Origin: Gnetum montanum
Lineage: Eukaryota > Streptophyta > Gnetopsida > Gnetales > Gnetaceae
Assembly (NCBI GenBank): GCA_015680685.1
Contig: MNCI01022690.1
Coordinates: 148,698-212,697 of the forward strand
Reading direction: 5' to 3'
DNA length: 64,000 nucleotides
The number at the start of each line of letters is the position of its first letter. Positions within the stretch are counted from its first letter, which is position 1. The notes under the pieces were generated by a model. The model searched no databases and had not been told where the DNA came from. It saw nothing but the letters and a program-made list of their open reading frames with translations. This document shows, in pieces, positions 36,445-47,866 of the stretch. Both the position numbers and the translations under genes were made by a program.

Positions 36445-38510
36445 ATGTCTTTTGGTAAGTCAACTATTTTACTTATTGACATGATCGACATGACATTTGA
36501 CCAAAATGGAGTAAGGATCTATGATCCTAGAGATCCTATTGTAGCCAACCATAGACAATCTCTTAGGCCATGAGGGTAAAGCCCAAAATTCATTATGCTT
36601 AATGAACAACATTACAACTACATCTCTATCAAAATCCAAGCTTGATTACTCCTTCCTCATGTAGAGACCAAAGCCAAGCATGAGTACAAGCTAATCCATT
36701 GTAATGAAAATGAATACATACCTTCTTCCTATGATAAAATACCCTTAAATGATACCCATGCATGCATCATTTCTCAATTAATTGAGATGGATGAGAAATA
36801 TGCAAAATCAAGCTTGGAAAGCCAACACAAAGAACACAATGAGTTCAAGGTAGAGCTTGAACCTAAAACCTTCATAGGATATCTATTCCAATAATCATTC
36901 CATCAAATCATAATGGTCACTTAGATCTTGCCTATCTCTTCCATGGGACATGTATCTTAACTATCATTACCTGTGTACCCAACCATGTTTGGGTTAGGTC
37001 CTATTATAGCAAACCATTAGGCATAGTCCATGACTCAAATGGTTTCCCTATTTTCATCCATGCCCTTTGCCATGTAGCCTCATTATGTATGGCCCTTACT
37101 TTTGGTTTTCATCACCACTCATCCCTTTTCTATACCAGTGGACTCCATGGAGGAACCAAAAATAATCCAAGGGACATACACCATTTTTCCAACATAAACA
37201 TTCTTCTCCTTGTTTAGTTCACCTATGACCATCATAACCTAGCCTCTCCCTTCCATACCATAGACCATCGCAAGGCCACAAAACTCTTAGTTGATACCAT
37301 AGCCTCTTACACAAAGCCCACAACCTATGGGAATGCCTCAATAACTTGACTAGGCATTCTAGATGATCTAGGACTTGACAGAAGAAATACGGAAGCTTAA
37401 GGTTTCCACAAGCTAGATAGTAAAGGTAATAGACTTCTACCAAGATGATCCTATTAGTCTTGTTGTCCCACTAATAACTCTTTCTTTAGGCATCTCGATT
37501 CCCCAATTTACCAAATATAATGGTGAAGGTGACTTGAATGCCCATATCATAACCTTTCATTCTAAATAACTATTATTACAAGGCTAGTCGCATACCATCA
37601 TGTAGATTTTTCCTATGTCTCTAACCAAAAAGCCCTAGATTGGTACCACGCGCGGTCAAGAGGATTTATATTCTCTCTAGAAGACTTACTTTTTCAATTC
37701 ACTAACCATTTCAAGTACAACTTGAAACCCAACATCATCCTTAACCAACTAATGAAGGTCAAGTGGGGAATCCTTGAGCTTGTAAAAAAATTTATACAAT
37801 GATGAAATTCTCTACTAAACAAGATTCCAGAACCTATAGCTAAAACACATCTTCTAGCTATCTTTAAGAGGTGGTTAATGACTTCGTTAAGTTGAAACTA
37901 TATTACCTTGCTTCATGATCACTTAGCCAAGTCTTTTCACAAATGAAAAACATAGAGGACACAATTGAGGCTAGACATGATCCTACCTATGTGGCATATA
38001 AGAACCAACATGCTTAAAAAGACAAGAAGAGGGACATAAAAAATAACACAACTATGGCCACAATGACCAAAGACAACAACAAGAAAACCACATAAGGACC
38101 TAAGACTAATCAAACCAAGGCTCCTATTTATAATAATTAACCTTCAATATCTAGGGCCTTTACACCAACTGCTTCAAGGTATAACTTTGAGCATAAAGAT
38201 CGGTTGAAGTCTACTAGGTTACCATTGAAATCATTAGAACTCCTTGACCAACTATTGAAGAGCAGTATAATTTAGTAGAAAATGATGACTAGGAATGCTC
38301 ATCAATAGCATGATAGCCTATGTGAGATAGCTAAAAATCCTACTCTTGCAACCAAGGATAACCCCCAATAATGAAATACTTCAAACTAGACCATTTCTAC
38401 CACTATCATTAACTACTAGGTCATGACACAGACTTCTTCCTAGTACTAAAGGATGACCTAGAAAAGATGATAGATATGGGTGAATTCATCCTAGATGTTT
38501 CAAATCCAAT
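36445..38510 (+). pseudogene. gag region of element E (Ty3/gypsy, broken)
   Basis: Capsid precursor. A reading frame starts at 36445 (M-S-F-G-K-S-T-I-L-L) and is broken by stops. The capsid domain lies at about 37485-37770: PQFTKYNGEGDLNAHI, then SLTKKALDWY across a frameshift, then SRGFIFSLEDLLFQFTNHF. These correspond to the P-x-F-x-x-Y-x-G-x-x-D-P-x-x-H, A-x-x-W-Y and W-x-x-L-x-x-x-F blocks of Ty3/gypsy gag. The end (38380-38510) reads LGHDTDF, then LKDDLEKMIDMGEFI, as in Tat-lineage gag just before protease. Element D interrupts it at 38511. Confidence 0.78.
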
Positions 38511-39363
38511 TGATGAGTATCAAGCACTCCTTATGCCCAACCATATGAATCATACGAGTTCATGCATGATCCAGTCAAATTTCATGGATGGGACTAGCTG
38601 TGGCATCTAGATCATTATGTCTTGATTATAGTTCGCTATCTTCCTATTTGGACTAGTGGTAGCTTTATTGCACATGTTTTAGTGCAGAGTGAGGCATATG
38701 ATTCTAGATGTTGTTTCAACCTTATTCTACTCCTAATGATAATAAGGAAATCAATTATTTAACTAATTAACAATGAAAATTAAAGTATAAACTAGCCTAT
38801 GTGTGATAAGTATCTATTCCTAACCTTCTATACATACCTTGGACCTTGTGCAACTACCACTAGGATTACCAAGCTTATTATTACTGGGCATACCAAATGA
38901 TAACACTACTGGGTTACCAAGTAATTACACTTAAGCACTCATGATTAGTCATACTCATTCCACATAATGACCAAAACAATAAATAATAATAAATGATAAA
39001 CATTAAGGAAAATAGAAAGTATTTAAGTAATTAACAATAATAAAGCTATGTGAATGTTGCAATGATGGAAGTAATCTTAATCTTTATTGCCAAACCTATA
39101 ACATGTTAAGTACGTTACACTCGAATAAGGATGTTGTACAATCACTTAACATCACACTATGGGCATGCAATGGAAACAAACTAACAGAATTTCCATGTGT
39201 CTATCTCTAAAATTTATATAGAAATTGTGCAGCCAAGTATTGTATTTATAGGATAGCATGGATGAAGTGATATTGGATACCCAACATTGAAGGTTGTGTC
39301 CTGATATCAAATACTTCATAATATGGCTCTGATATCAAAGCCCTACCAAAAAATGACTCACCA
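38511..39363 (-). repeat. 3' LTR of element D
   Basis: 853 bp, pairs with 47019-47866. TATAAATA (element strand) at 39243-39250, then GATATC dyads to the end (39290-39345). Confidence 0.87.
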
Positions 39364-39371
39364 TACCCCCA
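39364..39371 (-). promoter_or_regulatory. polypurine tract of element D
   Basis: Element-strand TGGGGGTA abuts the 3' LTR, matching the G-run of element B. Confidence 0.7.
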
Positions 39372-39539
39372 CTACTAACTGAAAACTCATCCTCAAGTTA
39401 AAAAAAATGAGGAACAAGTTCTGTACAAAGCATTAGGAAGGTATGGGATTATTGACCGACACACAAATTAACTTTTTCATGCCATGGTAGTGTTTTAAAA
39501 AAATGGACATGAGATGACAAAATAACAAAATTGGAGAAG

Positions 39540-42351
39540 CTATGTAGTTCTCAGAGGTGGTGGCTCTTCCATTGGAAACTTCCCTTTGTTGTTAAGCTTA
39601 TAGAATTTTTAATGATTCAAAAGTGCCTACAATTTCTCCTCTTCCATTCTTGAGTCGTGCACCATCTAGGTTGATGATCCAATATGTGTTGGAGTTAGTA
39701 CATCCCATGGCCATGGTAGCTACAGGAATATCTAATTGGCTTTCACATACCATGCCACAAACTACCTCCATTCCCTCTCAAAATCCTTGGCCTTTTCTCT
39801 CAATTCATGATAATCTATTAGTCTCTTAACTAGGTTTTAATCCACATCTATTTGCCCATGGTAGCGAGCCTTAATTGTTTCTAGTTCTAAGTTTGCCACG
39901 TGAAGTTTCTATAGAACATATTTTCTATCTACAAACTCTTTCTTGTATAAAGTATACATGGACACTGCTTGTTGTTCTAGTTCATTTATGGGCCAACCTA
40001 CTATTAACATGGCTATGTTAGCATAACAAAGATTAGCTAATGTCATGTACTCCTTCAAATACTCAATCTATAGGTCCTTTTTTTTTCACATTTACCAATC
40101 AAGATTTTGTACTAACATGGAATTTATAGGATGGACTACCAATCAAGATATATAGGATGGACTACCAATCAAGATATATAGGATGGACTACCAATCAAGA
40201 TTTTGTACTAACATGGAATTTATGCAAGCCTTTGACATCTAGATTTCTTTCTCATTGATTTTCTTGTACATGCCAATTTGGTCCTAGAAGTGCTCTTTTA
40301 GCTTTTCATGCTTTTTGGCCTCATTTTGCTATGCACTTATCACAATTGTAGAATTTTGATGTATGGCACGTACCTCCTCCATTGAGAGGGTTTAGTTCCC
40401 TCTAGTCAATCTACTTATATTCTACTTGACCCTCACTAGTTGCTCTTTCAACTAGTAGATACTCTTCTCCAAGATGTTTTTCTTATTTTTACTAGTGGTC
40501 AACCTTGTGTTGTCAGTAGCAAGCTATTTTTTTCCTCCTAGGTAGTAGTCAATGCCTTTGCATGAGCATATGCTTAGGCTTTAGTAGCTGAGGCATTCCA
40601 GACCACTTTCTCCTTTTCCTACTTAGCTGCTTTATTTTTTCCAATCAATTCTCCTAGCTACTTTATTCAAAACTACTACAACTAGTCATGTGCAATGAAT
40701 TGGAAAGGATCCCTTCTTTTGACCCTTAGGGTGATGAGCTCTTATTACAATTGATGTACCTCTACCTCTGCATGCTATACCTAGTCTTTTCCATAACCAA
40801 TTTTCCTTTAATGGCTATGAGGCTAGATTGAACTACAATGACATCACTAGAGATGTTGAAGAGGGTTTTCATGACCTACCTAGGCTACAATAATCTATCA
40901 AGCACATCCTCATGAGTCATAGGAATCATTGAAGTCCTGGCTAACATTTGTGCATCTTTGATTCCAATTAAGTCCATCGGGGGCATAATAGATACATTAA
41001 AGGATTCTTTCATGTGGTTTGTTATAACATCTATTATGCTTGTCACATCTTGGTGCTACATGACCACATTTGTGGTACCTTCTCTAGTTTCAAGAATCAC
41101 TTGAAAAGATATAGTGTTCCCAAAGATCTTTTGTAATGACTGGGCTTCTTTGCTTGATTGCAAAGAAATTTATCCCCTTGATGCATCGGTTAAGATTTTG
41201 GGCTGAATGGTAGCATTAATAACTTGATAGAAGTTGGATTCATCCTTGCTTCCCCAACTGAGAGTTTCAACAATTTGTTAGAAATGGCTCATTGTCGGCC
41301 TATAATCCTGCAACAATGATTGTGGGACTTGCAGCTCTCATCATTGCTTTGGTTCTTAGTCTAGCTCCTTCTCTTGTTATTCTCGCTCCTTTTCTAGTTC
41401 TTGTTCATGCTCTTCATTAAGGGTTTTCCTTAGTGTTGCTGGTTTGAGCAACTTAGAGAATGAAGCATTTTGGGCCTTCCTAGGAATGTCATTGGTGTAA
41501 CCTAGGATTCTAGCTCACTTGCACAACTTCTTGATCAAGCAAGGGAATGGAAGTGTTGACTTCCTTGCCTTTCTTTCCTCAAATAATTGTTGGATTTCCA
41601 TGAAGTATAGTTGGGCAAGGTTGGCATTGTATTTTCCCATCAAGATTACACTTCCTTTGGTTGCATATGTTAATATCCTATTTAACCCTTTAGTGGGAAA
41701 GCAGTGGTATGTGTTTATTTTGAAGTAAATTCTCTCTTATAGATTTAGATCATTGTATATTTTTTTTTCTTTATTATATGCTCATTTCAACCATGGCTTC
41801 CTTATTTTTATGTTAGATCTTATGAATAAGTATGCTACTTTGGCCTCCACATTAGGTATGTTCAAAGCCTCTGCAATGGCTTTGACTAAGAAAGAAACAA
41901 AGATTCTACCAATGTTGAAGGTGGTGTCCTACTCTTTATTGTGCTAGAATTGGTACATCTCACTAAGGTACCATTCACTAATTTTAGAAAGAATGTTCCA
42001 TAAAGGCAATGCCTAAAGTTGAGTTTTGACCACCTTAGGGACAAATTTTATGAATGGCCTGAAGTTCATTTCCATGATGACTATGGTCAACATGGATCAC
42101 TCCTAGATGGCTTGAAGGCATTCTTGGGATAATGTGAGGCATTGTCCCTACCCTTAAGCTTATGGTACTACAATGTCTACCTAAACTAACTACTCTGCAA
42201 TAGGGGCCTCTTGATGAATGCTAAGTGATTAGGCCTCTTGTTCATTATGCTTAGCTGATGGGCCTTGTTCTCCTAGTCAATATCTACCACCTCTTGGATG
42301 TTTTCTTTCACCCTGTGAAGGTCTTTCTTTTCCTCCTCTTTTTGGAGCCAT
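39540..42351 (-). pseudogene. unidentified decayed reading frame inside element D
   Basis: Function unknown. From ATG at 42349-42351 (M-A-P-K-R-G-G-K-E-R) one minus-strand frame can be followed for over 400 codons with scattered stops. Protein-like blocks include FVSFLVKAIAEALNIPNVEAK (about 41850-41910), LTYATKGSVILMGKYNANLAQ, LPFPCLIKKLC (about 41530), a Glu-rich segment near 41380-41440, and later LMARTSMIPMTHEDV-like words near 40900. The plus strand of the same region lacks such continuity. Its look is that of plant transposon-associated proteins of unknown function, not RT, integrase or protease (inference, low certainty). It lies between the D 3' noncoding blocks and the 3' LTR. Confidence 0.5.
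40126..40203. repeat. 26-bp tandem triplication
   Basis: The unit beginning ataggatggactaccaatc is present three times at 26-bp spacing (40126, 40152, 40178). It sits within a larger direct duplication, accaatcaagattttgtact at 40094 and again at 40190. It is not a multiple of three and breaks the reading frame it lies in. Confidence 0.85.
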
Positions 42352-42769
42352 CTACAATTAGTTAAGGATTTTATGTTACTAAGGTGTTTTCCATTTATCA
42401 TCAATATTTTTATACCTTAATCATGTCCTTAGTTTTATTAAGTTCTTAGTTTATGTGATTGTAGGGTTATAAAAATTTCAAGAAAAATGCCCCAAAAAGT
42501 ATTAACTTCTTTTATAACCCTTCATAATTGGCTTATTTTTCCTTACATATAGCCTATAATTACAATTTTATTCCTTAGGGATGTTAATTAAATGTTCTAG
42601 CATGCATACGACTAATTGTTCATTAAAAAGCTTAAGCTTTTTCAACATTCTTACCCTTATAATACCTTCTAGGTGATAGAAAATTTTGAAAAATTTGCAC
42701 AAGTTTTCCACACAATCATCCCCTCCAACTAAATTGAACACTCTAGGATCAAATAGGTTCAAAAATTAT

Positions 42770-43010
42770 GGAAATTGGAGTAGTATGGAGCTAGATATCA
42801 CATGTGAAAGCTGGATACACGAAGCTCTTAGTTGAGAGATAAAAATGCAAAAACTGCCTTAGCTACAAATGATGAAAATGATTTCTAAAGAATCATGAGA
42901 GTCCTATTTATAGTTTTCATGGACCTAATATTGGGTACTCGATATCGAGTAGTAAATATTGACTTCTTCTTGATATTAGATACCTGATATCAAATGCTTT
43001 AAAATTGCAT
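42770..43010 (-). promoter_or_regulatory. LTR U3-like promoter segment inside element D
   Basis: Element-strand TATAAATA at 42905-42912. Behind it lies the perfect 16-bp palindrome TACTCGATATCGAGTA (42936-42951) and further GATATC/GATATTAG words to about 42995. This is the same arrangement as in family U3 regions. It stands ~550 bp upstream of the unidentified frame starting at 42351. Either a relic LTR of another element or an internal promoter. Confidence 0.5.
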
Positions 43011-44400
43011 TTCATGGGGACATTTAGCATGAAAAATGAAGCCTTGTGATATGTTGGAAAGTTTCATGTAGAGTTCAAAGTTCTAGGATAAGTGAGAATA
43101 CATATTTGGGCACTAGTATTGTTGGAAAATGGAATTGTAGAAATTAAAAGCTTTAGAAGATGAAAGAGAAGGGTACTAAATTCAGGATATAGAATACATA
43201 GGCTGTATGATAAGGAAAGGTTTTGAAATTGACATTTATGCACTTGGAAGGTTCAAGATGATGCAGTTATATTAAATAAGTATAAGTTACAATAGTTATA
43301 TAAGTGGGTCCTCCCCAAAATGAGAACTAGCCCTTAATGCCCTTGTATAACCACATCTAAAAATGTTCATAGGCACTAAATGGGTTGAATGTAATGTATA
43401 CTTGTTTAGTAAAACACACATGTTAGAACCACCAATTTGAGAAAATAACTCTATGTTACACAAAACCACAAGTTATAATCATACGAATAGTGAGATGGGA
43501 TGGATTTTAGAAAGGAATATAAAAATTGGGGTGTGAGGTACCTTGCCATAGGCATAATGAATCCTTGTGTGTTATTAATGGTTAAAGTAATTATTAGCCC
43601 TTATCTCCAAGATTCAAACCAAGTCCAAACAACATTCTAGTAACATCACATTATTTTATATTTTTGATTGACAACCATAAGACTACCACCATTGCAAGGA
43701 GTAGCATCACTTGGTGTTTTGTCTAAGGGATGAGTTTATTCATGGCATTCTTTTTTTTTTGATTTCTAAGAAGTCACCAACCTTTAGGAATGGGTAACAT
43801 GTCTTTTAAGTGGGACCCCTAGAAATTTATTTTGTGCTCTTTCATTTTATTTTTATCTATGTCAACCTTACCAGAGGACTACCTTCAAGTATGGGTAACA
43901 TGTATTTCTAGTGACATGGTAAGGAAACACTTAATTTTACTCTTACTTCCATTTTTCATTAGATCTAAAAGGATATAATTACAACCTTAGCAACATGATA
44001 GAACATATAGAAGTGGTCAAAGAGATTCTACAAGTTCCCTTGATGTCACACCCTTCACATTTCCTTCTATCCAGGCACAATGAATATGAGTTTATTTTTA
44101 GTTTGATGATGAAAAATAAAAATTGTTATGACCATGGTAAGAACCTCTTATTAATGGAATGGATGGATAGATTATGTGGCCTCACTATCCAAATAATCAA
44201 TCCCTTATGACTTTGACAACATATAGAAAACCTCACCTCATTGGGCTACATCTTGACATTTTATTCACAAATAAGATTATGAACAAAGCAAATGAAAAAA
44301 AAATGGAAAAAGTTGAAAAGAATGAAAAAATTGTCTTAGGAAATGAGAAAATGATAAAAATTTGTAAAATAAAAAGATGAAATACACTTATTAATTCTTG
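43011..44400 (-). other. conserved 3' noncoding blocks of element D
   Basis: Holds gggtcctccccaaaat at 43309-43372, the atgggtaacatg block at 43780-43830 and again at 43890-43920 (apparently duplicated), gatgtcacaccctt near 44040, and the A-rich (element-strand pyrimidine) tract at 44280-44375. Order and spacing parallel elements A-C. No gene seen. Confidence 0.6.
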
Positions 44401-46893
44401 GTTTTAGGATGAGGCATCTCTGTCACAACTAAGCTTTTGACCATGACAGGAATTCATTAGTAGGAAGGAAGTCTCCATGCATTTGTACAATAGTGTTAGA
44501 ATTTCATTTTCAAGCCACTAGATGTCTTCTAGTTTAGTGGTGGTTACATAGATGAGTTGTTTCTCACATACTTGGTTTTGAAATGTATGGTGAATTAGAA
44601 TAGGAGTTGTATTAACTTTGTAGATATCTAGCCCTTGATTACACCTATTATCATGATTAGTGATGCATGAATTCTTTTGTCTCTTCATATTTCGAGATTC
44701 ATCATTTTTGTTATGTGTTGAAGTAATGATAGATGTTGGCCTTTACATAGGGTTGGAGGACATTGGTTGTGAATGGAAGGGTGTTGCACTTGATTAGCAT
44801 TTTGCTAGTTTGCATGAGTTAGTAGGTCCACGAGTGTTGTGCTTAGGCATGGGAACCATCCTAATGAAATGATGTTTCCAAGATTATGGTGGAGATCCAC
44901 TAGAATTATCATTTTAGTGTATGTTCACAGCATAAGTGGCATTCTTTCGTTGATGTTGTGGTGCTGAAATTTCCTATGTTGTTGGCTATGACATGTGATG
45001 GAGGTAAGTATGATAATATTAAGGATACGATGGATGGAGAGAGGTGTCAGGTGGTGATCTTATAGAAGATGTTGCTATTTGATGATATTTGAGAGAGTAG
45101 TAGTAGTGATTTGAGGTAGAGAAAGTAAAATAAGTTGGGGAAATAGGCTATTGAATGAGTTTGATTTACAATAAGGGTAGGGCTAGTTTGAGGATGGCCT
45201 TCTCCATGACTATGGGCTTTGCCACTATGGTTGATGATAGTGTTAAGGTTGGTAAGAAGTTCCACCAGGATAGTGCGATTGGTGGTTGCACTATCTATAA
45301 TTACCTTGTGAAAAAGGTGATTTTCTAGGCATTTACTTTTGTACAAACTTGGGATTCAATACAAAAGCCTAATACTCATGTAGATGTAACATGATTTGGA
45401 AATAGGCCTTCAGATGGTCATATAGGCAAATGTCACATCCATAATCTTCTTTGGTGGTTGACTCTATAACCTCTTCTTCTATAGCTATTTCCTCCTTTTA
45501 CTGATTAGTGTTCTTACCTATCGCTTGATCCTTTTTTTTCTTTTGTTGTCACTTAATTTGTTTTGGTTACTTTCTCCTCTACGATTTATATGCAAGTTAT
45601 AACCTTCTCATTTATCCATTCTTAAATCTTATCTAACCTTACTTAAAACTCATCAATATACTTTTTTATTCATAAGATTTGTTGTGAAATCACCTCATCG
45701 AGAGTTGCCTCTTTTTCCTAATCATAGAGATGAACTCTCTTCTTTTGAAGAGTTGGGTTCTAATGATATTTCTCAACATTCTCTTGGTTACATAACTCTC
45801 CTTCTTTTTCCTCATGCTCAATTAGCCTTTGGAGCTAATGGGTTTCTAGTTCATATAATCAACCTTGAGCAAACCTCCCAAGGATCTCTCTTATTTGACT
45901 ATGAAGCCCATCTATGATGTGAAAAATTTACTCTTCTTGAGAGAAACTATGGCTTGGACATATGTATAGTAGAGAATAGTATCTATCTAGGGCCATATCC
46001 AAGGGTTCATGTTATTCCTATTTCCATCCTTGTATTCATTTCCTTAGGTTAGACACCCTTACATAGGTTTGACATTTCTTGTTAAAAAGTTCTAGCATTG
46101 TGGACCACTGATGGATTGAATTTAGTTTCAATGATCTATACCACACTTTGGCTTTGCCTATTAGTTTCCTGGGAAACAACATATGCTTTTGCCATCCACT
46201 TTCAATGTTTTGTAAGATGTAGGCATCATGGAAGGCTTGTAAATGATGTTGCAGATCAGAATTATAGCCTACTACAAATTTAGGGATGTTATTCATATAA
46301 AGCCTTTTGATGCAACTTTCCTTTTAATGCCTGCAAGGTTTATTAACTATCTCTATAATCTACATCATGCTCTTAGTGGTCATCAATATTTCATCAACAT
46401 TAGACATGTCATAGAGAAAATTTCTATTTCTATTTGTTTGATTATGATGATCTTTCCTAAGTTTATTTTGATGTCTTTTATTTTTCCTTTGGTGTTGATT
46501 TCTATCCTTATTTTGGCCCCATAGTATAGCTTGATCTCTATACTTACATTCATCTTTGTCAAAACTAGACATTGAAGAGGAAGAGAAAGATGAGGAACTA
46601 GGAGAATTACCATAGTTTCTATAGCTCTCCCCATGGTCTCTCGATTTATCTTTTCTAGGTTTTGAGGAGGCCCTAGGCCTTGAGGCCCTCCTTGATCTAG
46701 GACTTACTCCATCTCCTATAGGATTGTCTACCTTAGGTGAATGTAGTCCATGAGTGTAGTCAGGGTGGTCATGAACATATGAAACAAGTACATGAGGTTG
46801 GTCACTCCAGTTTTCTTCAATATATATCACATTAGTTCTCCAATGAATGTTCTCTTCATACGATGCATTATCGCTTCCATGTGAAAGAGACAT
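44401..46893 (-). pseudogene. gag of element D (broken)
   Basis: Starts at 46891-46893 with M-S-L-S-H-G-S-D-N-A-S-Y. The first 177 codons are open and include a long Ser run and an Arg/Lys-rich, mixed-charge stretch. The capsid core (46036-46296) reads MNNIPKFVVGYN, HHLQAFHDAYILQN, KLIGKAKVWYRSLK and STMLELFNKKCQTYVRVSNL, nearly the same as in B. The C-terminal part (45047-45346) matches the A copy (YKSKCLENHL, NTIINHSGKAH). A block matching MVPMCKHNT of A is near 44860. Frameshifts after the core. No protease or RT follows. Confidence 0.82.
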
Positions 46894-46999
46894 GGTTGTT
46901 AGTTTATGATGTGTGTGACTTAATATTTTCTAAAAGATAAATCATTGATTGTTTTATAGTGATCATGTATAATATAACTAATCTAGATAACTAGAATCA

Positions 47000-47017
47000 T
47001 TCCCAACAACAACACAA
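47000..47017 (-). promoter_or_regulatory. primer-binding site of element D, decayed tRNA-Asp type
   Basis: Element-strand TTGTGTTGTTGTTGGGAA, one base from the 5' LTR. 11 of 18 match the tRNA-Asp complement. Six of the seven differences are transitions, mostly C-to-T. Confidence 0.65.
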
Positions 47018-47018
47018 A

Positions 47019-47866
47019 TGATGAGTGATGGGTACCCCTTATACCCAACCATATGAATTACAAGCATTCATGCATGATTTGGTCAAATTCCATGGATGGG
47101 ACTAGTTGTGGCATGTAGATCATTCTGTCTTAATCATAGTTTTCTATCTTCCCACTTGGAGTAGTGGTAGCTTTTTCATGTATGATTTAATCCAAAGTGA
47201 GGCATATGATTCTTGATGTTGTTTTGGCCTTATGCTACTCCTAACGAGAATAAGGAAATCAATTATTTAACTAATTAACAATGGAAAGTAAATTCTAAAC
47301 TGGCCTACATGCAATGAGTATCCATTCCTAACCTTCCATACATTCTTTAGACCTTGTGCAAGTACTGTTGTGATTACCAAGTGTACCATTACTAGGTGTA
47401 CCAAACGATAACATTACTAGGCTACCAAGTAATTATACTTAAGTGCTCATGGTTAGTCATACTCATTTCACTTAATGACCAAAATAATAAAGAATAATAA
47501 ATGATAAACATTAACTAAGAAAAAATTAAAGCATTTAAGTAATTAACAATAATAAAGCTAAGTGGACACTACAATGATGGAAGTAATCTTGATCTTTATT
47601 GCCAAACATATAACCCATCCAAGTACATCACACTCAAATAAGGATGAATTAACATCATACTATGAGCATGCACTAAAAAAAAACTAATAGAATTTTCCTA
47701 TGTCTATCTCTAAAATCTATATCCAAATCATGTATCCAAGTTTTGTATTTATAGGCTAGCATGGATGAGGTGATATCAGATCCTTGACATTAGAGGTTGT
47801 GCCCCGATATTGAATACTTGATAATACAACTATGATATCAGAGCCCTACCAAAAAATTACTCATGA
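47019..47866 (-). repeat. 5' LTR of element D
   Basis: 848 bp, pairs with 38511-39363. TATAAATA (element strand) at 47746-47753, GATATC/GATATCA words beyond it. The outer end reads ttactcatga where the other LTR has tgactcacca. Confidence 0.86.

Larger units (their letters stand above)
38511..47866 (-). mobile_element. element D: non-autonomous gag-only LTR retrotransposon with an extra internal module, nested in E
   Basis: 9.36 kb between LTRs 38511-39363 and 47019-47866. Same family as A-C by LTR ends, primer site, gag (46893 down to ~44400) and 3' blocks (43.0-44.4 kb). It is ~2-3 kb longer than its relatives because of an extra segment at 39.4-43.0 kb that has a promoter-like stretch and an unidentified reading frame. 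No clear 5-bp duplication: flanks are ccaat on the left and tgact or ctggt on the right. E gag ends at its left border and E protease lies beyond its right border. Confidence 0.85.
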
